Shown here: in pieces, positions 1 through 8,857 of the stretch
Position numbering within the stretch: the stretch's first letter is position 1
Layout: each line of letters begins with the position of its first letter
Source of the DNA: an uncultured Lachnospiraceae bacterium
GTDB lineage: Bacteria; Bacillota; Clostridia; Lachnospirales; Lachnospiraceae
Reading direction: 5' to 3'
Assembly (NCBI GenBank): GCA_902786515.1
Contig: CADADA010000027.1
Coordinates: 1-42,900, forward strand
DNA length: 42,900 bases
Made by a program: the position numbers and the translations under genes
The notes under the pieces: model-generated
The model's database searches: none
What the model was told of the DNA's origin: nothing
What the model saw: the letters and a program-made list of their open reading frames with translations, nothing else

Positions 1-931
1 TATTCAGAATTGCGTTTGTCGGCTTCTTAGGTTTAACATTTACATTAGCTACAGTTGACATGTTGTCAAAAAGCAATTCTTTTGGAACTCCACCAAATTT
101 TATAAAGCTGTTAATTAATCCTCTTGAAACATCATCAAATCTTTTTTGGATTGACATATCAAGATGACTGTATCTTGAGTATTTAAGTGTAGTGTGCAGG
201 ACATTTATGGTGAATAATTCGCCATATTTATTATATATATTAATATCCTCCTTCCAGTCTACCTGTGCCTGCTCACCAGGATTTTTTTCAAATCTCGGAT
301 GTCCTTCAGTTTTAGATTCTGGTACGAGATTATTTGAGCGTACATACTTGTTGAAATTTGAGTAGGAACCAATACTATTGATGCCGTATGTTTTTACCAT
401 AAACTCATATACACCCTGTACAGTAATTCTTTTTATTGAAAGCTTATCAACAATCACATCCTTATACTTATCTAATTTGCTTTTTTTGTTTCTTGTTTTC
501 GGCTTCCCTTGGTAACCATTGTGGTATTTTTTTACCGTCCTCCAATCCATACCATATTTTCTTCCAAGGGCAGCATAATTAGGTTTGATTTCCAGATTGT
601 CCATAAGTGACAATTTTATCTCAAGTATTCTTTTTACTTCCTGTTGCAATTCGTCACTGAATTCTGATAAATCATCATATGTAATCACCTTCAGTCTTAT
701 AAGACGAACGATATCCCATATTGCATCTGACTTGCTTATCTCCATAATAACTCCAGGATGATGCTTATCTTCCTTTATGCGCTTTTCCAGTTCCCAGAAT
801 TTCTCTGATGCATGCTTTGTATCATCATTCAGAAAATCCACATACTCTTTGACAAGACCTTTCATATAATTTTCCTGCCAGTCTGATAATCTTTCTCGAA
901 ATAATTTCCAATCTTTTTTGCTTATGTCCAT
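1..931 (-). CDS. istA: IS21-like transposase IstA, 3' end outside window, unusual N-terminal domain
   Basis: A stop-free frame of 310 codons runs leftward from the ATG at 931 and leaves the window. A GAGG-type ribosome site sits just before the ATG. From about residue 110 on it reads as an IS21 IstA: a helix-turn-helix (NYAALGRKYGMDWRTVKKY), the motif PGEQAQVDW carrying the first catalytic Asp, and LLFDNMSTVAN carrying the second. The third acidic residue and the partner ATPase IstB would lie to the left, unseen. Residues 1 to about 100 (MDISKKDWKLFRERLSDWQ and on) are not part of ordinary IstA and resemble, from memory, a small stand-alone Clostridial protein. Reading frame and transposase type are clear; the nature of the N-terminal domain is not. 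Confidence 0.85.
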   Translation of the reverse strand, partial: MDISKKDWKLFRERLSDWQENYMKGLVKEYVDFLNDDTKHASEKFWELEKRIKEDKHHPGVIMEISKSDAIWDIVRLIRLKVITYDDLSEFSDELQQEVKRILEIKLSLMDNLEIKPNYAALGRKYGMDWRTVKKYHNGYQGKPKTRNKKSKLDKYKDVIVDKLSIKRITVQGVYEFMVKTYGINSIGSYSNFNKYVRSNNLVPESKTEGHPRFEKNPGEQAQVDWKEDINIYNKYGELFTINVLHTTLKYSRYSHLDMSIQKRFDDVSRGLINSFIKFGGVPKELLFDNMSTVANVNVKPKKPTNAILN

Positions 932-956
932 GATTTTAATCCTCCTCAGTTTCATG

Positions 957-1002
957 CTAGTCTCACCAAGTCTCAAATCTCATGAGACTTCTTTGAGACT
1001 AA
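957..1002. promoter_or_regulatory. four phased AGTCTCA boxes upstream of istA
   Basis: AGTCTCA occurs at 959-965 and 969-975, and its complement TGAGACT at 983-989 and 994-1000. The whole is a dyad centred on TCTCATGAGA (978-987). Spacing of 10 and 11 bp puts the copies on one DNA face. It lies 26 bp upstream of the istA start, so it is likely a binding site for the transposase or a repressor within the IS end. It could alternatively act as a terminator hairpin for the gene to the right. Confidence 0.55.
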
Positions 1003-1074
1003 CTCCAGAATACTCTTGGATGCCACCTGATTCACACATTTCTAATATTTTTTCTTCGACTTATTTGTTTCACT

Positions 1075-1181
1075 CTTGAGCTAATTTTATCTTTAGTTCA
1101 AGAAGAAAAACCTCTGTTTATCAGCATTTTCTTCTTTCATCTTGGACTAAAATATATTTACTTGATCTAATTTAGCTCAAA
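1075..1181. repeat. degenerate CTTGANCTAA repeats
   Basis: The 10-mer is seen as CTTGAGCTAA (1075-1084), TTAGTTCAAG (1093-1102, inverted), CTTGGACTAA (1141-1150), CTTGATCTAA (1161-1170) and TTAGCTCAA (1172-1180, inverted). Together with the AGTCTCA boxes it fills the gap between istA and the AlbA gene. IS21 ends are known to carry several transposase-binding repeats, so this may be the left end of the insertion sequence. No terminal CA/TG boundary can be fixed without the other end. Confidence 0.4.
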
Positions 1182-1225
1182 AAATATTTTTCTCTTTTCA
1201 TAGCTTGAATAATATAATGCACTTT

Positions 1226-2632
1226 CTATTCGTTAATCTCCCAGTGTCCACTGTAACCACTTCCGACATATGATACATTAGACATTTTTTTGATTTTTCG
1301 TTTTACTGTTGCAATTCCAATTTTCAATTCCTTTGCCATATCTGCCGTTGATACTTGCGGATTTTCCTTTATCATTTTGATGATTTTTTCTTGAGTATCA
1401 TCTTGGGTATCACCTTGAGTATCATCTTGGGTATCACCTTGAATTTTCTCTTCGTTTGCATGTATTGCATAATTAGAACCATAATTCAAATTATACAAAA
1501 TTAATGTAAAATCATCATTATTTGCCTCAAAGACCGGCATCTTGGTTTCATCAAATTCTACTTGTCCCTCATAATCTGCCAATATCTTCTTAAATCCACT
1601 ACCTCTACGCTCCATATATTTTAAACGGCTAAATATATCAGCTAATATCGGATTTCTTCGCTTTGACGGGATTTTTAACAAATCCTTTCCCTCTAGAGAT
1701 ATTCCACTTACCATTCCGCCAGGTGAATATATTTCAATTCTATCATCAAACATATCTATATGGACTTCACTACCTATCTCCATATAGTTTCTATGAATCA
1801 ATGCATTTACTACACCTTCAAGCACTGCTCTATCTGGATAATCAGGCATTTCAATTCTTCCGTCACCAACCTTACGCCATGCTTTCTTGGAATTATTTCT
1901 CACAAAATCAGTTCCCGCCTGCAACAATGTAACAAGACTGCCAGTATATTCCTTATCATCAAGTGCATCCACTATTCCTGAGGCTTTAGTCAGTCCATTC
2001 CATCTTGTACAAAACAATCTGGAATGACGTACCGGTGATTCATCTGCCAGAAGTGCTCCAGCATTCGTTAGATTTCCTCTTTCATCAATCAGTCCGAAAG
2101 ATTCATAATCTGTATCTTCAAATGTATTCCCCGTTCTCTGTTTATATACTGATTTTAATTTTGTAAAGGACATATTATCAAAATCATATCTTGATTTCAG
2201 ACTATCGTAACTTTCGCCGCTGCCACGAAGCACCAATTCTCTTAACTGTGAGGGAGTTGCCGGAACGCTTTCATTTCCTATACGCATAAATGCAATGAGT
2301 TGTCCATCACCTTCATAATAGTATGGTGTCTGCTGCCCTTTCATAACTTCCACAATAACAAAAATCTTTTCGCCATCTTTTTCAAAATACAACTTAAACT
2401 CCGGTATTGGATTCAAATGTGTTTTTATTGCTTCGCTAATTTTCTCGGCATCACCTTCAGCATCTGCAAGCCCCACCAACTCATTATCATTCGATACACC
2501 AAATATCAACTTGCCACCAAAACAATTGGCAAATGCACTGATACTCTTGCACCAGCTTTTAGGTTTCTTCTCTTCAAGTGCAAGCTTTTTGTCGTAATCT
2601 GTGGTTTCACCAATTAGCTGCTTTATGTCCAT
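1226..2632 (-). CDS. AlbA_2 / HATPase_c_4 regulator (Schlafen-type ATP-binding protein)
   Basis: This is a predicted nucleic-acid-binding regulator of the COG2865 type, 468 residues, about the family's usual length. Residues 8-125 form an AlbA_2 (Schlafen AAA_4) domain with the signature SAFANCFGGKLIFGV (32-46). Residues around 275-310 form a GHKL-like ATPase fold (NALIHRNYMEIG, then DRIEIYSPGG). The tail is a winged helix (STADMAKELKIGIATVKRKI). Between them is a linker of GDTQDDTQ repeats. The ATG follows an AAGGAAGTGA ribosome site. It is 61 bp after kwaB on the same strand, so it closes the defence gene run. Such genes are common in defence islands and mobile elements; the ligand and the targets are unknown. 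Confidence 0.85.
   Translation of the reverse strand: MDIKQLIGETTDYDKKLALEEKKPKSWCKSISAFANCFGGKLIFGVSNDNELVGLADAEGDAEKISEAIKTHLNPIPEFKLYFEKDGEKIFVIVEVMKGQQTPYYYEGDGQLIAFMRIGNESVPATPSQLRELVLRGSGESYDSLKSRYDFDNMSFTKLKSVYKQRTGNTFEDTDYESFGLIDERGNLTNAGALLADESPVRHSRLFCTRWNGLTKASGIVDALDDKEYTGSLVTLLQAGTDFVRNNSKKAWRKVGDGRIEMPDYPDRAVLEGVVNALIHRNYMEIGSEVHIDMFDDRIEIYSPGGMVSGISLEGKDLLKIPSKRRNPILADIFSRLKYMERRGSGFKKILADYEGQVEFDETKMPVFEANNDDFTLILYNLNYGSNYAIHANEEKIQGDTQDDTQGDTQDDTQEKIIKMIKENPQVSTADMAKELKIGIATVKRKIKKMSNVSYVGSGYSGHWEINE
1394..1441. repeat. in-frame 24-bp tandem repeat encoding GDTQDDTQ
   Basis: A 24-bp unit (two 12-bp subunits encoding D-T-Q plus one residue) is repeated twice with little divergence inside the linker of the AlbA regulator. 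Copy number could change by slippage without breaking the frame, because the period is a multiple of three. Confidence 0.7.
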
Positions 2633-2693
2633 AAACTCACTTCCTTCGATTAATAATACCTTAAGTTTCTAATAATTTACTCACATACTCTTT

Positions 2694-3578
2694 TTAATGT
2701 ACTTGTCTCTTAGAATTAGCCAAAAAAGTTTTTTGCGAAAATGGTCCTTTATAAGCTTCTTCATCTAGAAAACCAAGTATTATCTTGATTTTTTCTTTGT
2801 CATTTGGAATTACAATCTTTTTATCCTTTACATCAATATCTACTCCAACCAGCTTTGCTCGGGATTTTATCTCTTTTGCCGAATAATTGTCCAAAACTTG
2901 AGAATCATTAATCATAGCAATTTTTCTTCTTATCCAAGTATTAGCCATTCCTTTAAACGCTTCTGAATTATCAAGTGCTAATTTCGAACTTGTCGTAAAG
3001 GATTCAACCTCACTATCTGTTGCGGAACGATAGCATTCACTTAAATCAAATATCTGTCTAGCATAATAAAATGACGAAAATTGCAACTCTTTATCAGTAT
3101 AATAACAATCGACTCCATCTGCGATACTAATTCCAAATCTTTTTTCCTGAAAAAAAGTATTATTCTCAAAAAACAAATTACACCATTTGGTTGAAATATA
3201 TTGTTCTTTTCTAAATCTTTGAAAAACTACATTGAATTTTTCTGTTTCTCCATCTTCTGTCCTCTCTCCAACAAATATTGCTTTTATTTCTGGAAATGTA
3301 TCATTATCTTTTTTGAAACTCGGCACTCCCAATGGATCTCTTATTGCATCTTTTATTTCGTCAGACAACTGATAGTTTTCAATTTTTAATATTTCATCTT
3401 CGTTCGGTTTATAACTGCCATCAAATATTATCTGTGTTTTTTCTGCAATTAATTCATCTAATGCATTACTCATGGAAGTAATTATGGAATTTTGAGTTTC
3501 TGCATCAACCTCTATTTTATATACTTCATCTTCTTTTGTATTTGCTCTCAATACCATAACAGAGCTATTTTCGAACAT
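2694..3578 (-). CDS. kwaB: Kiwa defence protein KwaB-like (DUF4868)
   Basis: A soluble 294-residue protein whose C-terminal half matches the DUF4868/KwaB pattern as I know it: FGISIADGVDCYY, a middle segment with alternating helices, then late motifs INDSQVLDNYSAKEIKSRA, KIKIILGFLDEEAYKGP and the terminal SKRQV. KwaB is the effector-side partner in the two-gene Kiwa anti-phage system, which senses phage at the membrane through KwaA. It starts 14 bp after the end of a four-helix membrane protein, which is the expected Kiwa order. The ribosome site AAGGAGG precedes the ATG. Assignment rests on domain pattern plus partner; distant DUF4868 proteins outside Kiwa also exist. Confidence 0.82.
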   Translation of the reverse strand: MFENSSVMVLRANTKEDEVYKIEVDAETQNSIITSMSNALDELIAEKTQIIFDGSYKPNEDEILKIENYQLSDEIKDAIRDPLGVPSFKKDNDTFPEIKAIFVGERTEDGETEKFNVVFQRFRKEQYISTKWCNLFFENNTFFQEKRFGISIADGVDCYYTDKELQFSSFYYARQIFDLSECYRSATDSEVESFTTSSKLALDNSEAFKGMANTWIRRKIAMINDSQVLDNYSAKEIKSRAKLVGVDIDVKDKKIVIPNDKEKIKIILGFLDEEAYKGPFSQKTFLANSKRQVH

Positions 3579-3592
3579 TTAATCATACCTCC

Positions 3593-4111
3593 TTATTTCT
3601 CAATCAACAAAAATTCAAAAATTCTTCCTACCAGTTTTATCTCCTTCTTATTTCGTATTTTCTTTTTACTTATCAAAATGTATGATGATATACCATTCTC
3701 TGTAGTAAGATTATAAAAATGATATCCTCTAAAAAACAACAATGGATGAGGAATGGCACAATTTATAAAGGGAATCACTACACCTATTGTCAAACTTATC
3801 CCAGCTAATATAAATAAATTCCATTCATCTATCACCATATTAGCTAATGGTAACAAATATGAGAAAACATACCCTAGTAGCCATAAATCGTCTGTAGAAA
3901 TATCGGTAACTCTAATTGTCGTAGGTGCAATGTTTTTATATCCATATCTAAATGCTACACTAAATAAAACGACAACCATCAACGAAGTTGATACTAATAT
4001 CACCGGAAGCACTATTCCTTTACCTTGAATAATCCAAACTAATGAAAATGTTATGCACACCGGTGCTACAGCCGAGAAATAATAAATTAGTTTTTGTATT
4101 GTATTAGCCAT
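3593..4111 (-). CDS. kwaA: Kiwa membrane protein KwaA-like
   Basis: This 172-residue protein has four hydrophobic segments, at about 7-27, 33-55, 75-95 and 97-120, followed by a cytoplasmic tail with FFRGYHFYNL and a lysine-rich ISKKKIRNKKEIK stretch. Size, four membrane spans and position directly upstream of a DUF4868 gene match KwaA, the membrane sensor of Kiwa. The ATG follows AAAGGAAATG. Only 17 bp separate it from the end of hsdR, so Kiwa here is probably transcribed with the type I restriction genes. KwaA sequences diverge fast, so the call leans on the partner. Confidence 0.78.
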   Translation of the reverse strand: MANTIQKLIYYFSAVAPVCITFSLVWIIQGKGIVLPVILVSTSLMVVVLFSVAFRYGYKNIAPTTIRVTDISTDDLWLLGYVFSYLLPLANMVIDEWNLFILAGISLTIGVVIPFINCAIPHPLLFFRGYHFYNLTTENGISSYILISKKKIRNKKEIKLVGRIFEFLLIEK

Positions 4112-4128
4112 ATATCATACATTTCCTT

Positions 4129-7100
4129 TTATTTCTTTGTTTCATATGTTGCTACACTTTCAGCAACCATCATGGGTGTATAATTTGATTGAGCATACGA
4201 TATCGAGTTATCTCGAAAGTTAATAATCTTTTCCTCACTCATATCATTATTATCCGTCCAAAGTTCGCACTGTGTCATAACAGTCTGAACAGCATCTTCC
4301 ATGCCTTCAGGTGGATATTTATGTTTCTTCAGTAATTTCTTTATAAGCATACGCATTTTAGCTCTTGCTGACTCTCGCTTTTGCCAATCAATGGTTTTAT
4401 TCTTTCTGAGAGTTTCCGCAAGTTCTTTTGTTATAGCAATCAATTCTTCATTCTCATAGAAATCCTTAATTGCCTGTGGCTTTGTAAGTGCATCATAGAA
4501 AGCCAATTCATCAGCAGTAAGTCCTAACTGTTCGCCTTCTTTTTGTGCTGCTGCAATCTGTTTTGCAAGATTGAGAAGTTCTTCAATAACCTGCTCATTT
4601 GTAAGCATACCATTAAGATAACGGTTCATTGCTTCATGAATAATCTCACTAAACTTCTCGGATTTAACAACATTAGTTCTTTTGTAAATATGTACCTGCT
4701 CTGCAATCAATTTTCTAAGAAGTTCCACTGCAAGATTCTTCTCTTTCATCTTTGATACTTCTTCAAGAAACTTTGGATCAAAGAGCGAAAATTCCTCTTT
4801 TACATCTGAAAATAAGTTAATTACGCCATCACTCTTTATGCTTTGCTTCAAAAGTTCATTAATCCTTGCATTTATTTCAGGAAGTGAAATTTTCTTACCA
4901 GTACCATTATTCATCAATCTGCCTACAAGAACTCTGACCGATTCAAAGAAAGCTGCTTCAAATCTCATGTCTTCATCAACAATAGAAGAACAGAGAGAAA
5001 GTGCCTGATGAAGCATTAACGACTCTTTAATAAAAGTATTTTTTTCTTCTTCCTTACCTCTCGCTATTATGAAGTTTACAGCACCGCTGATAGTTTTCGC
5101 TCGTTCAAGATCAGAACCTGTTGTAAATCTTGAATAATCATATCCATGAAATAAATCTCTACAGATAGAGAGTTTCTCAAGAAATTTTGGATAAGCCACC
5201 TTGGCAACATCTGTATCCCCATAGTTCTTTTTATCACGAGTTGTATAATCATTCATTGCTTGTTTCAAAGCAGAAGCTATACCTACATAATCAACAACAA
5301 GTCCTCCTTCTTTATCTCTGAACACTCGGTTTACACGAGCAATAGCCTGCATAAGATTATGTCCGGACATTGGCTTATAAACATACATTGTAGCTAATGA
5401 TGGAACATCAAATCCCGTAAGCCACATATCAACAACAATAGCTATTTTCATAGGACTATTGTTGTCCTTAAATTTCTTTGCCAATTCATCTTTATGCTGT
5501 TTGTTACCGATAATTTCTCTCCATTCTTCAGGATCATTATTGCCAGATGTCATAACAACTCCGACTTTTTCCTTCCAAGCAGGACGAAGTTCTAGTATTC
5601 TTTTGTAAATCTTCATTGCTATCGGTCTGGAATATGCAACAATCATTGCTTTACCAGTAAGCAGATTCTGACGATTGTTCTCATAGTGATCCAGAATATC
5701 ACACACCAGAGAATTGATAGTTTGATCGTTACCGAGAATAGCCTCCATCTGTCCAAGTTGACGCTTACTTTTTTCTATAACTTCCGCATCCGCATTTGCA
5801 GCCATTACATCATATTCTGCATCCATCAATTGTAATGTATTCTCATCAAGATTTAATTTAATAACTCGGCTCTCATAATATACTGGTCTTGTTGCTCCAT
5901 CCTCAACAGCCTGTGTCATGTCATATATATCAATATAATCTCCAAATACCTCACGCGTACTACGGTCTGCTGATGATATAGGCGTACCGGTAAAACCAAT
6001 ATATGTTGCATTAGGCAAACTGTTACGAATAATACGAGCTATACCTACAACTCTTTTGGCAACTTCTTCTCCTGCTTCGTTCTTTGTTATCTTAATCTTT
6101 TCTGCAAGTCCATATTGTCCTCGGTGAGCTTCATCTGCCATAACAACAATATTTCTTCTTTCTGAAAGTTCGTCAAAAGACTCCTCAAATTTCTGCATTG
6201 TTGTAAAGATAATTCCATTTGCCTGTCTGCCAGCAAGCCAAGTTTTCAAATGTTCTCTGCTTTCAGCATGTATCGGTTCTTGTCTCAAAAAATCTTTACA
6301 CTTAACAAACTGACCATACAACTGATCATCAAGATCATTTCTATCTGTTAGTACAACGATAGTCGGACTGTCTAATGTTTCTTGTAATAAATGAGCATAA
6401 AACACCATAGACAACGACTTTCCGCTGCCCTGTGTATGCCAAAACACACCACCTTTACCATCGGTAATGGTAGCTTTCTGTGTTGATACAATAGCCTTAC
6501 GAACCGCAAAGTATTGATGATACCCTGCAAGTATCTTAAAACTATTTATCCCCTCATTCGAAAAGCATATAAAATTCTTTATAATATCAAGCAATCTTTC
6601 TTTTTGGAACATTCCCTCAAAGAAAGTGTCAAACTGTGCATATTGAGTGTTTTCATAACTTCCATCCTTAGTTTTCCACTCCATGAAGCGGTCTTCACCA
6701 GAAGTGATAGTTCCTGCCTTAGAAGTAAGCTGGTCACTCATAACACAAATAGCGTTATAAATAAACATCGACGGAATTTCCAGCATATAATTACGAAGCT
6801 GTCTATATGCTTCTGACGCATCTGTTTCTTCACGAGATGGAGACTTTAGTTCTACTAAAACAACTGGTAATCCATTTAAAAACAGAATTACATCCGGACG
6901 TTTATTGCTATTTTCAATAAATGTCCATTGATTAGCCACAATAAAAGAGTTGTTGTACGGATTCTTATAGTCAACAAGATATACAATAGAAGAACGTTCT
7001 TCTCCATTGACAAAAAATCTTACCGGAATACCATTTTGCAAATAGTCCATAAAAACAGCGTTCTTTTGCACAAGTTCACCATTTTCAAAGTTTTTCAACT

Positions 7101-7299
7101 TAAATATAGCATCCTGAATGGCGTCAGACGGCAGACCTGTATTCAAACGATACAGATAATCTTCTAACACTTCTTCATATAACGGACTATGAAAATCCCT
7201 TTCAATATCCGGACCATAAGCATATTCATATCCTAAGTCATTCCTAAATAATTCTATAACAGAATTTTCATAATCGGCTTCTGTATAATTAGTGGACAC
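4129..7299 (-). CDS. hsdR: type I restriction enzyme R subunit HsdR
   Basis: The motor and nuclease subunit of a type I restriction enzyme: it translocates DNA and cuts far from the unmethylated site. The N-terminal nuclease shows the PD-(D/E)xK set in RPDVILFLNGLPVVLVELK (about residues 140-160). Helicase motifs follow in order: Walker A HTQGSGKS, DEAH (VVMADEAHRGQ), TGTP (IGFTGTPI), and motif VI QAIARVNRVF. It is full length for the family (about 1050 residues). I prefer the GTG at 7299, which has AGAGGTG six bases upstream and starts one base after the previous stop codon. An ATG at 7317 is in frame but lacks a ribosome site. It stands two genes away from hsdS, with FRG and a small membrane gene in between. 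Confidence 0.95.
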   Translation of the reverse strand: MSTNYTEADYENSVIELFRNDLGYEYAYGPDIERDFHSPLYEEVLEDYLYRLNTGLPSDAIQDAIFKLKNFENGELVQKNAVFMDYLQNGIPVRFFVNGEERSSIVYLVDYKNPYNNSFIVANQWTFIENSNKRPDVILFLNGLPVVLVELKSPSREETDASEAYRQLRNYMLEIPSMFIYNAICVMSDQLTSKAGTITSGEDRFMEWKTKDGSYENTQYAQFDTFFEGMFQKERLLDIIKNFICFSNEGINSFKILAGYHQYFAVRKAIVSTQKATITDGKGGVFWHTQGSGKSLSMVFYAHLLQETLDSPTIVVLTDRNDLDDQLYGQFVKCKDFLRQEPIHAESREHLKTWLAGRQANGIIFTTMQKFEESFDELSERRNIVVMADEAHRGQYGLAEKIKITKNEAGEEVAKRVVGIARIIRNSLPNATYIGFTGTPISSADRSTREVFGDYIDIYDMTQAVEDGATRPVYYESRVIKLNLDENTLQLMDAEYDVMAANADAEVIEKSKRQLGQMEAILGNDQTINSLVCDILDHYENNRQNLLTGKAMIVAYSRPIAMKIYKRILELRPAWKEKVGVVMTSGNNDPEEWREIIGNKQHKDELAKKFKDNNSPMKIAIVVDMWLTGFDVPSLATMYVYKPMSGHNLMQAIARVNRVFRDKEGGLVVDYVGIASALKQAMNDYTTRDKKNYGDTDVAKVAYPKFLEKLSICRDLFHGYDYSRFTTGSDLERAKTISGAVNFIIARGKEEEKNTFIKESLMLHQALSLCSSIVDEDMRFEAAFFESVRVLVGRLMNNGTGKKISLPEINARINELLKQSIKSDGVINLFSDVKEEFSLFDPKFLEEVSKMKEKNLAVELLRKLIAEQVHIYKRTNVVKSEKFSEIIHEAMNRYLNGMLTNEQVIEELLNLAKQIAAAQKEGEQLGLTADELAFYDALTKPQAIKDFYENEELIAITKELAETLRKNKTIDWQKRESARAKMRMLIKKLLKKHKYPPEGMEDAVQTVMTQCELWTDNNDMSEEKIINFRDNSISYAQSNYTPMMVAESVATYETKK

Positions 7300-7300
7300 T

Positions 7301-8575
7301 TTAATCACCTCTTTCATTCGCTGTCATAATAAAATCCTCAACGATTTGATTCAATAATATCATAATCTGTTCTGCCTTTTGCTTTGCGCTATCCTTAGAC
7401 TGACATTTAATAAAATAATATCCTGTAATTGACATCTTCATTTTACTGAGCACTGGTTTACGCTTATACCAATCAACCGTAAAATGACTTTGTATTATGT
7501 CTAATACTTTCTTAATATCATCATTTTCAATAACTTCTTTAAACTTATCAGCAAAATTGTCAATAATATATTGTTCAAGTTCCGGTTGTTTTGTTCCTAT
7601 ATCCTGCATAGTACTTGCAGAATCTTCTTCATATTTTGTAAAATCTGTAACCGGATTAACTTGATTACGATTTGCATATTTTATGTAACTTAATTGGTGC
7701 TCTAATTCTGGAAACAACGTAGCTTCATTTATGTTATACAAATCCAGTTCTTTCAAAATTGTTTCTTTATTTTCCCCTGAAATATAAAAGCACACATCAT
7801 TAAATTCTTCTTTTAGTTTACTCTTAGCTTTAGATATAACTGATCTCTTAACCTCATTGTCTTTATTAAATGAAAATAAACTAGTCAGCAGAAATACTCC
7901 ACTTTGCTTTCTCAATCTTTCATTTGTATAAGTTGGCATTACCATGTAATTATTTTGTATTATTTCTACAAATTCTCTATAATTTACTAACCAATTGTCT
8001 TTTGTTTCTTCATCTATAATTCGGTCATGATATAGCCTTTCAAGAACTTCAAACAAAGTATTTTCTTTTTCCAAATCATAACTTGCCAGAGCAGATACGA
8101 TTTGAATTTCAAGATCTGTAGATTGTGAAGGATAGTATTTATCTGTATAATAAATTACCCCATATGGTTCTTTTTCTACTTCTCCATCTTCCGTAGCATA
8201 TTTTTCTACGCCATGCTTTTTACATGCAAAATATAAAGCAACCAAAGGATTCGTAGTCAAATCCAAAAGACGAGTACACATTCCATAATGTTGATACTTA
8301 GTCATAATATCAAACATCGAATTTAATTCCCTGAACTCTGTCGGTGACTTCTGTAATGGTATCTGCATTAATTTATGTTCTATACTTAGCATATCATCTC
8401 TAAATATGCTCGGTTCAATATCCCAAAATTCTGTCTCCTGACCTCTAAAATATAACTCGGTAGAGGTTCCATCTTCAGATTCTTTCATCCCTTTTATTCG
8501 TTTTATTTCTTCTATAAAAGAACTAACAGAATCAATTAATATTATGTTAGATTCATCAATTTCCTTATATGCCAC
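7301..8575 (-). CDS. FRG-domain protein
   Basis: About 424 residues with an N-terminal FRG domain named after its FRG motif, seen here as LYFRGQETEFWDIEPSIF, followed by QHYGMCTRLLDLTTNPLVAL, the second family signature. FRG proteins often lie in defence islands and inside type I restriction loci. Their biochemistry is poorly known; nucleic-acid or NAD-related roles have been suggested. The C-terminal half has no domain I recognise. A GTG at 8575 sits eight bases after AAGGAG and is favoured; the GTG at 8584 overlaps that ribosome site. The stop is one base before the favoured hsdR start, which suggests coupled translation. Confidence 0.85.
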   Translation of the reverse strand: MAYKEIDESNIILIDSVSSFIEEIKRIKGMKESEDGTSTELYFRGQETEFWDIEPSIFRDDMLSIEHKLMQIPLQKSPTEFRELNSMFDIMTKYQHYGMCTRLLDLTTNPLVALYFACKKHGVEKYATEDGEVEKEPYGVIYYTDKYYPSQSTDLEIQIVSALASYDLEKENTLFEVLERLYHDRIIDEETKDNWLVNYREFVEIIQNNYMVMPTYTNERLRKQSGVFLLTSLFSFNKDNEVKRSVISKAKSKLKEEFNDVCFYISGENKETILKELDLYNINEATLFPELEHQLSYIKYANRNQVNPVTDFTKYEEDSASTMQDIGTKQPELEQYIIDNFADKFKEVIENDDIKKVLDIIQSHFTVDWYKRKPVLSKMKMSITGYYFIKCQSKDSAKQKAEQIMILLNQIVEDFIMTANERGD

Positions 8576-8596
8576 TTTCTTCACTCCTTTTTCAGG

Positions 8597-8845
8597 CTAA
8601 GCAATTGTAATTTGAAGTGTTTTGGCTAGCAGTGCACCGCCTGCTATATTAGTGCTCATAGTATATAAAATGTCCAAATTCACACTTATAAATTCTTTAA
8701 CTTTACTTCCCATATCGTCATCTCCCTTCGCTTTTATCACACTCTTAACTACAGATACAGTAAATAAGACTATAAGCGATGAACTAGCAATTGGTACAAG
8801 CAACCCTTGCACTGCAAGCCAAAACACTTCAAATATGGTAAACAA
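8597..8845 (-). CDS. small two-span membrane protein between hsdS and FRG
   Basis: An 82-codon frame with two hydrophobic segments (about 8-35 and 58-80) around a charged loop KAKGDDDMGSKVKEF. No family recognised. The longest frame begins with TTG at 8845, inside inversion site 1, and has no ribosome site. An internal ATG at 8713 has AAGGGAG at good distance, but would leave only the second span. It is 12 bp before the FRG gene, and its only company is the restriction operon. It may be a toxin-like or membrane-anchoring partner of FRG; this is inference. Confidence 0.5.
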   Translation of the reverse strand: MFTIFEVFWLAVQGLLVPIASSSLIVLFTVSVVKSVIKAKGDDDMGSKVKEFISVNLDILYTMSTNIAGGALLAKTLQITIA

Positions 8846-8852
8846 TAATTTA
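8839..8852 (+). repeat. hsdS inversion site 1 (TAAACAATAATTTA)
   Basis: First of four exact 14-bp copies. It lies five bases beyond the stop codon of the complete hsdS, in opposite orientation to site 2. The flank after the stop (GCCGC) nearly matches that of site 4 (GCCAC). Confidence 0.85.
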
Positions 8853-8857
8853 GCGGC

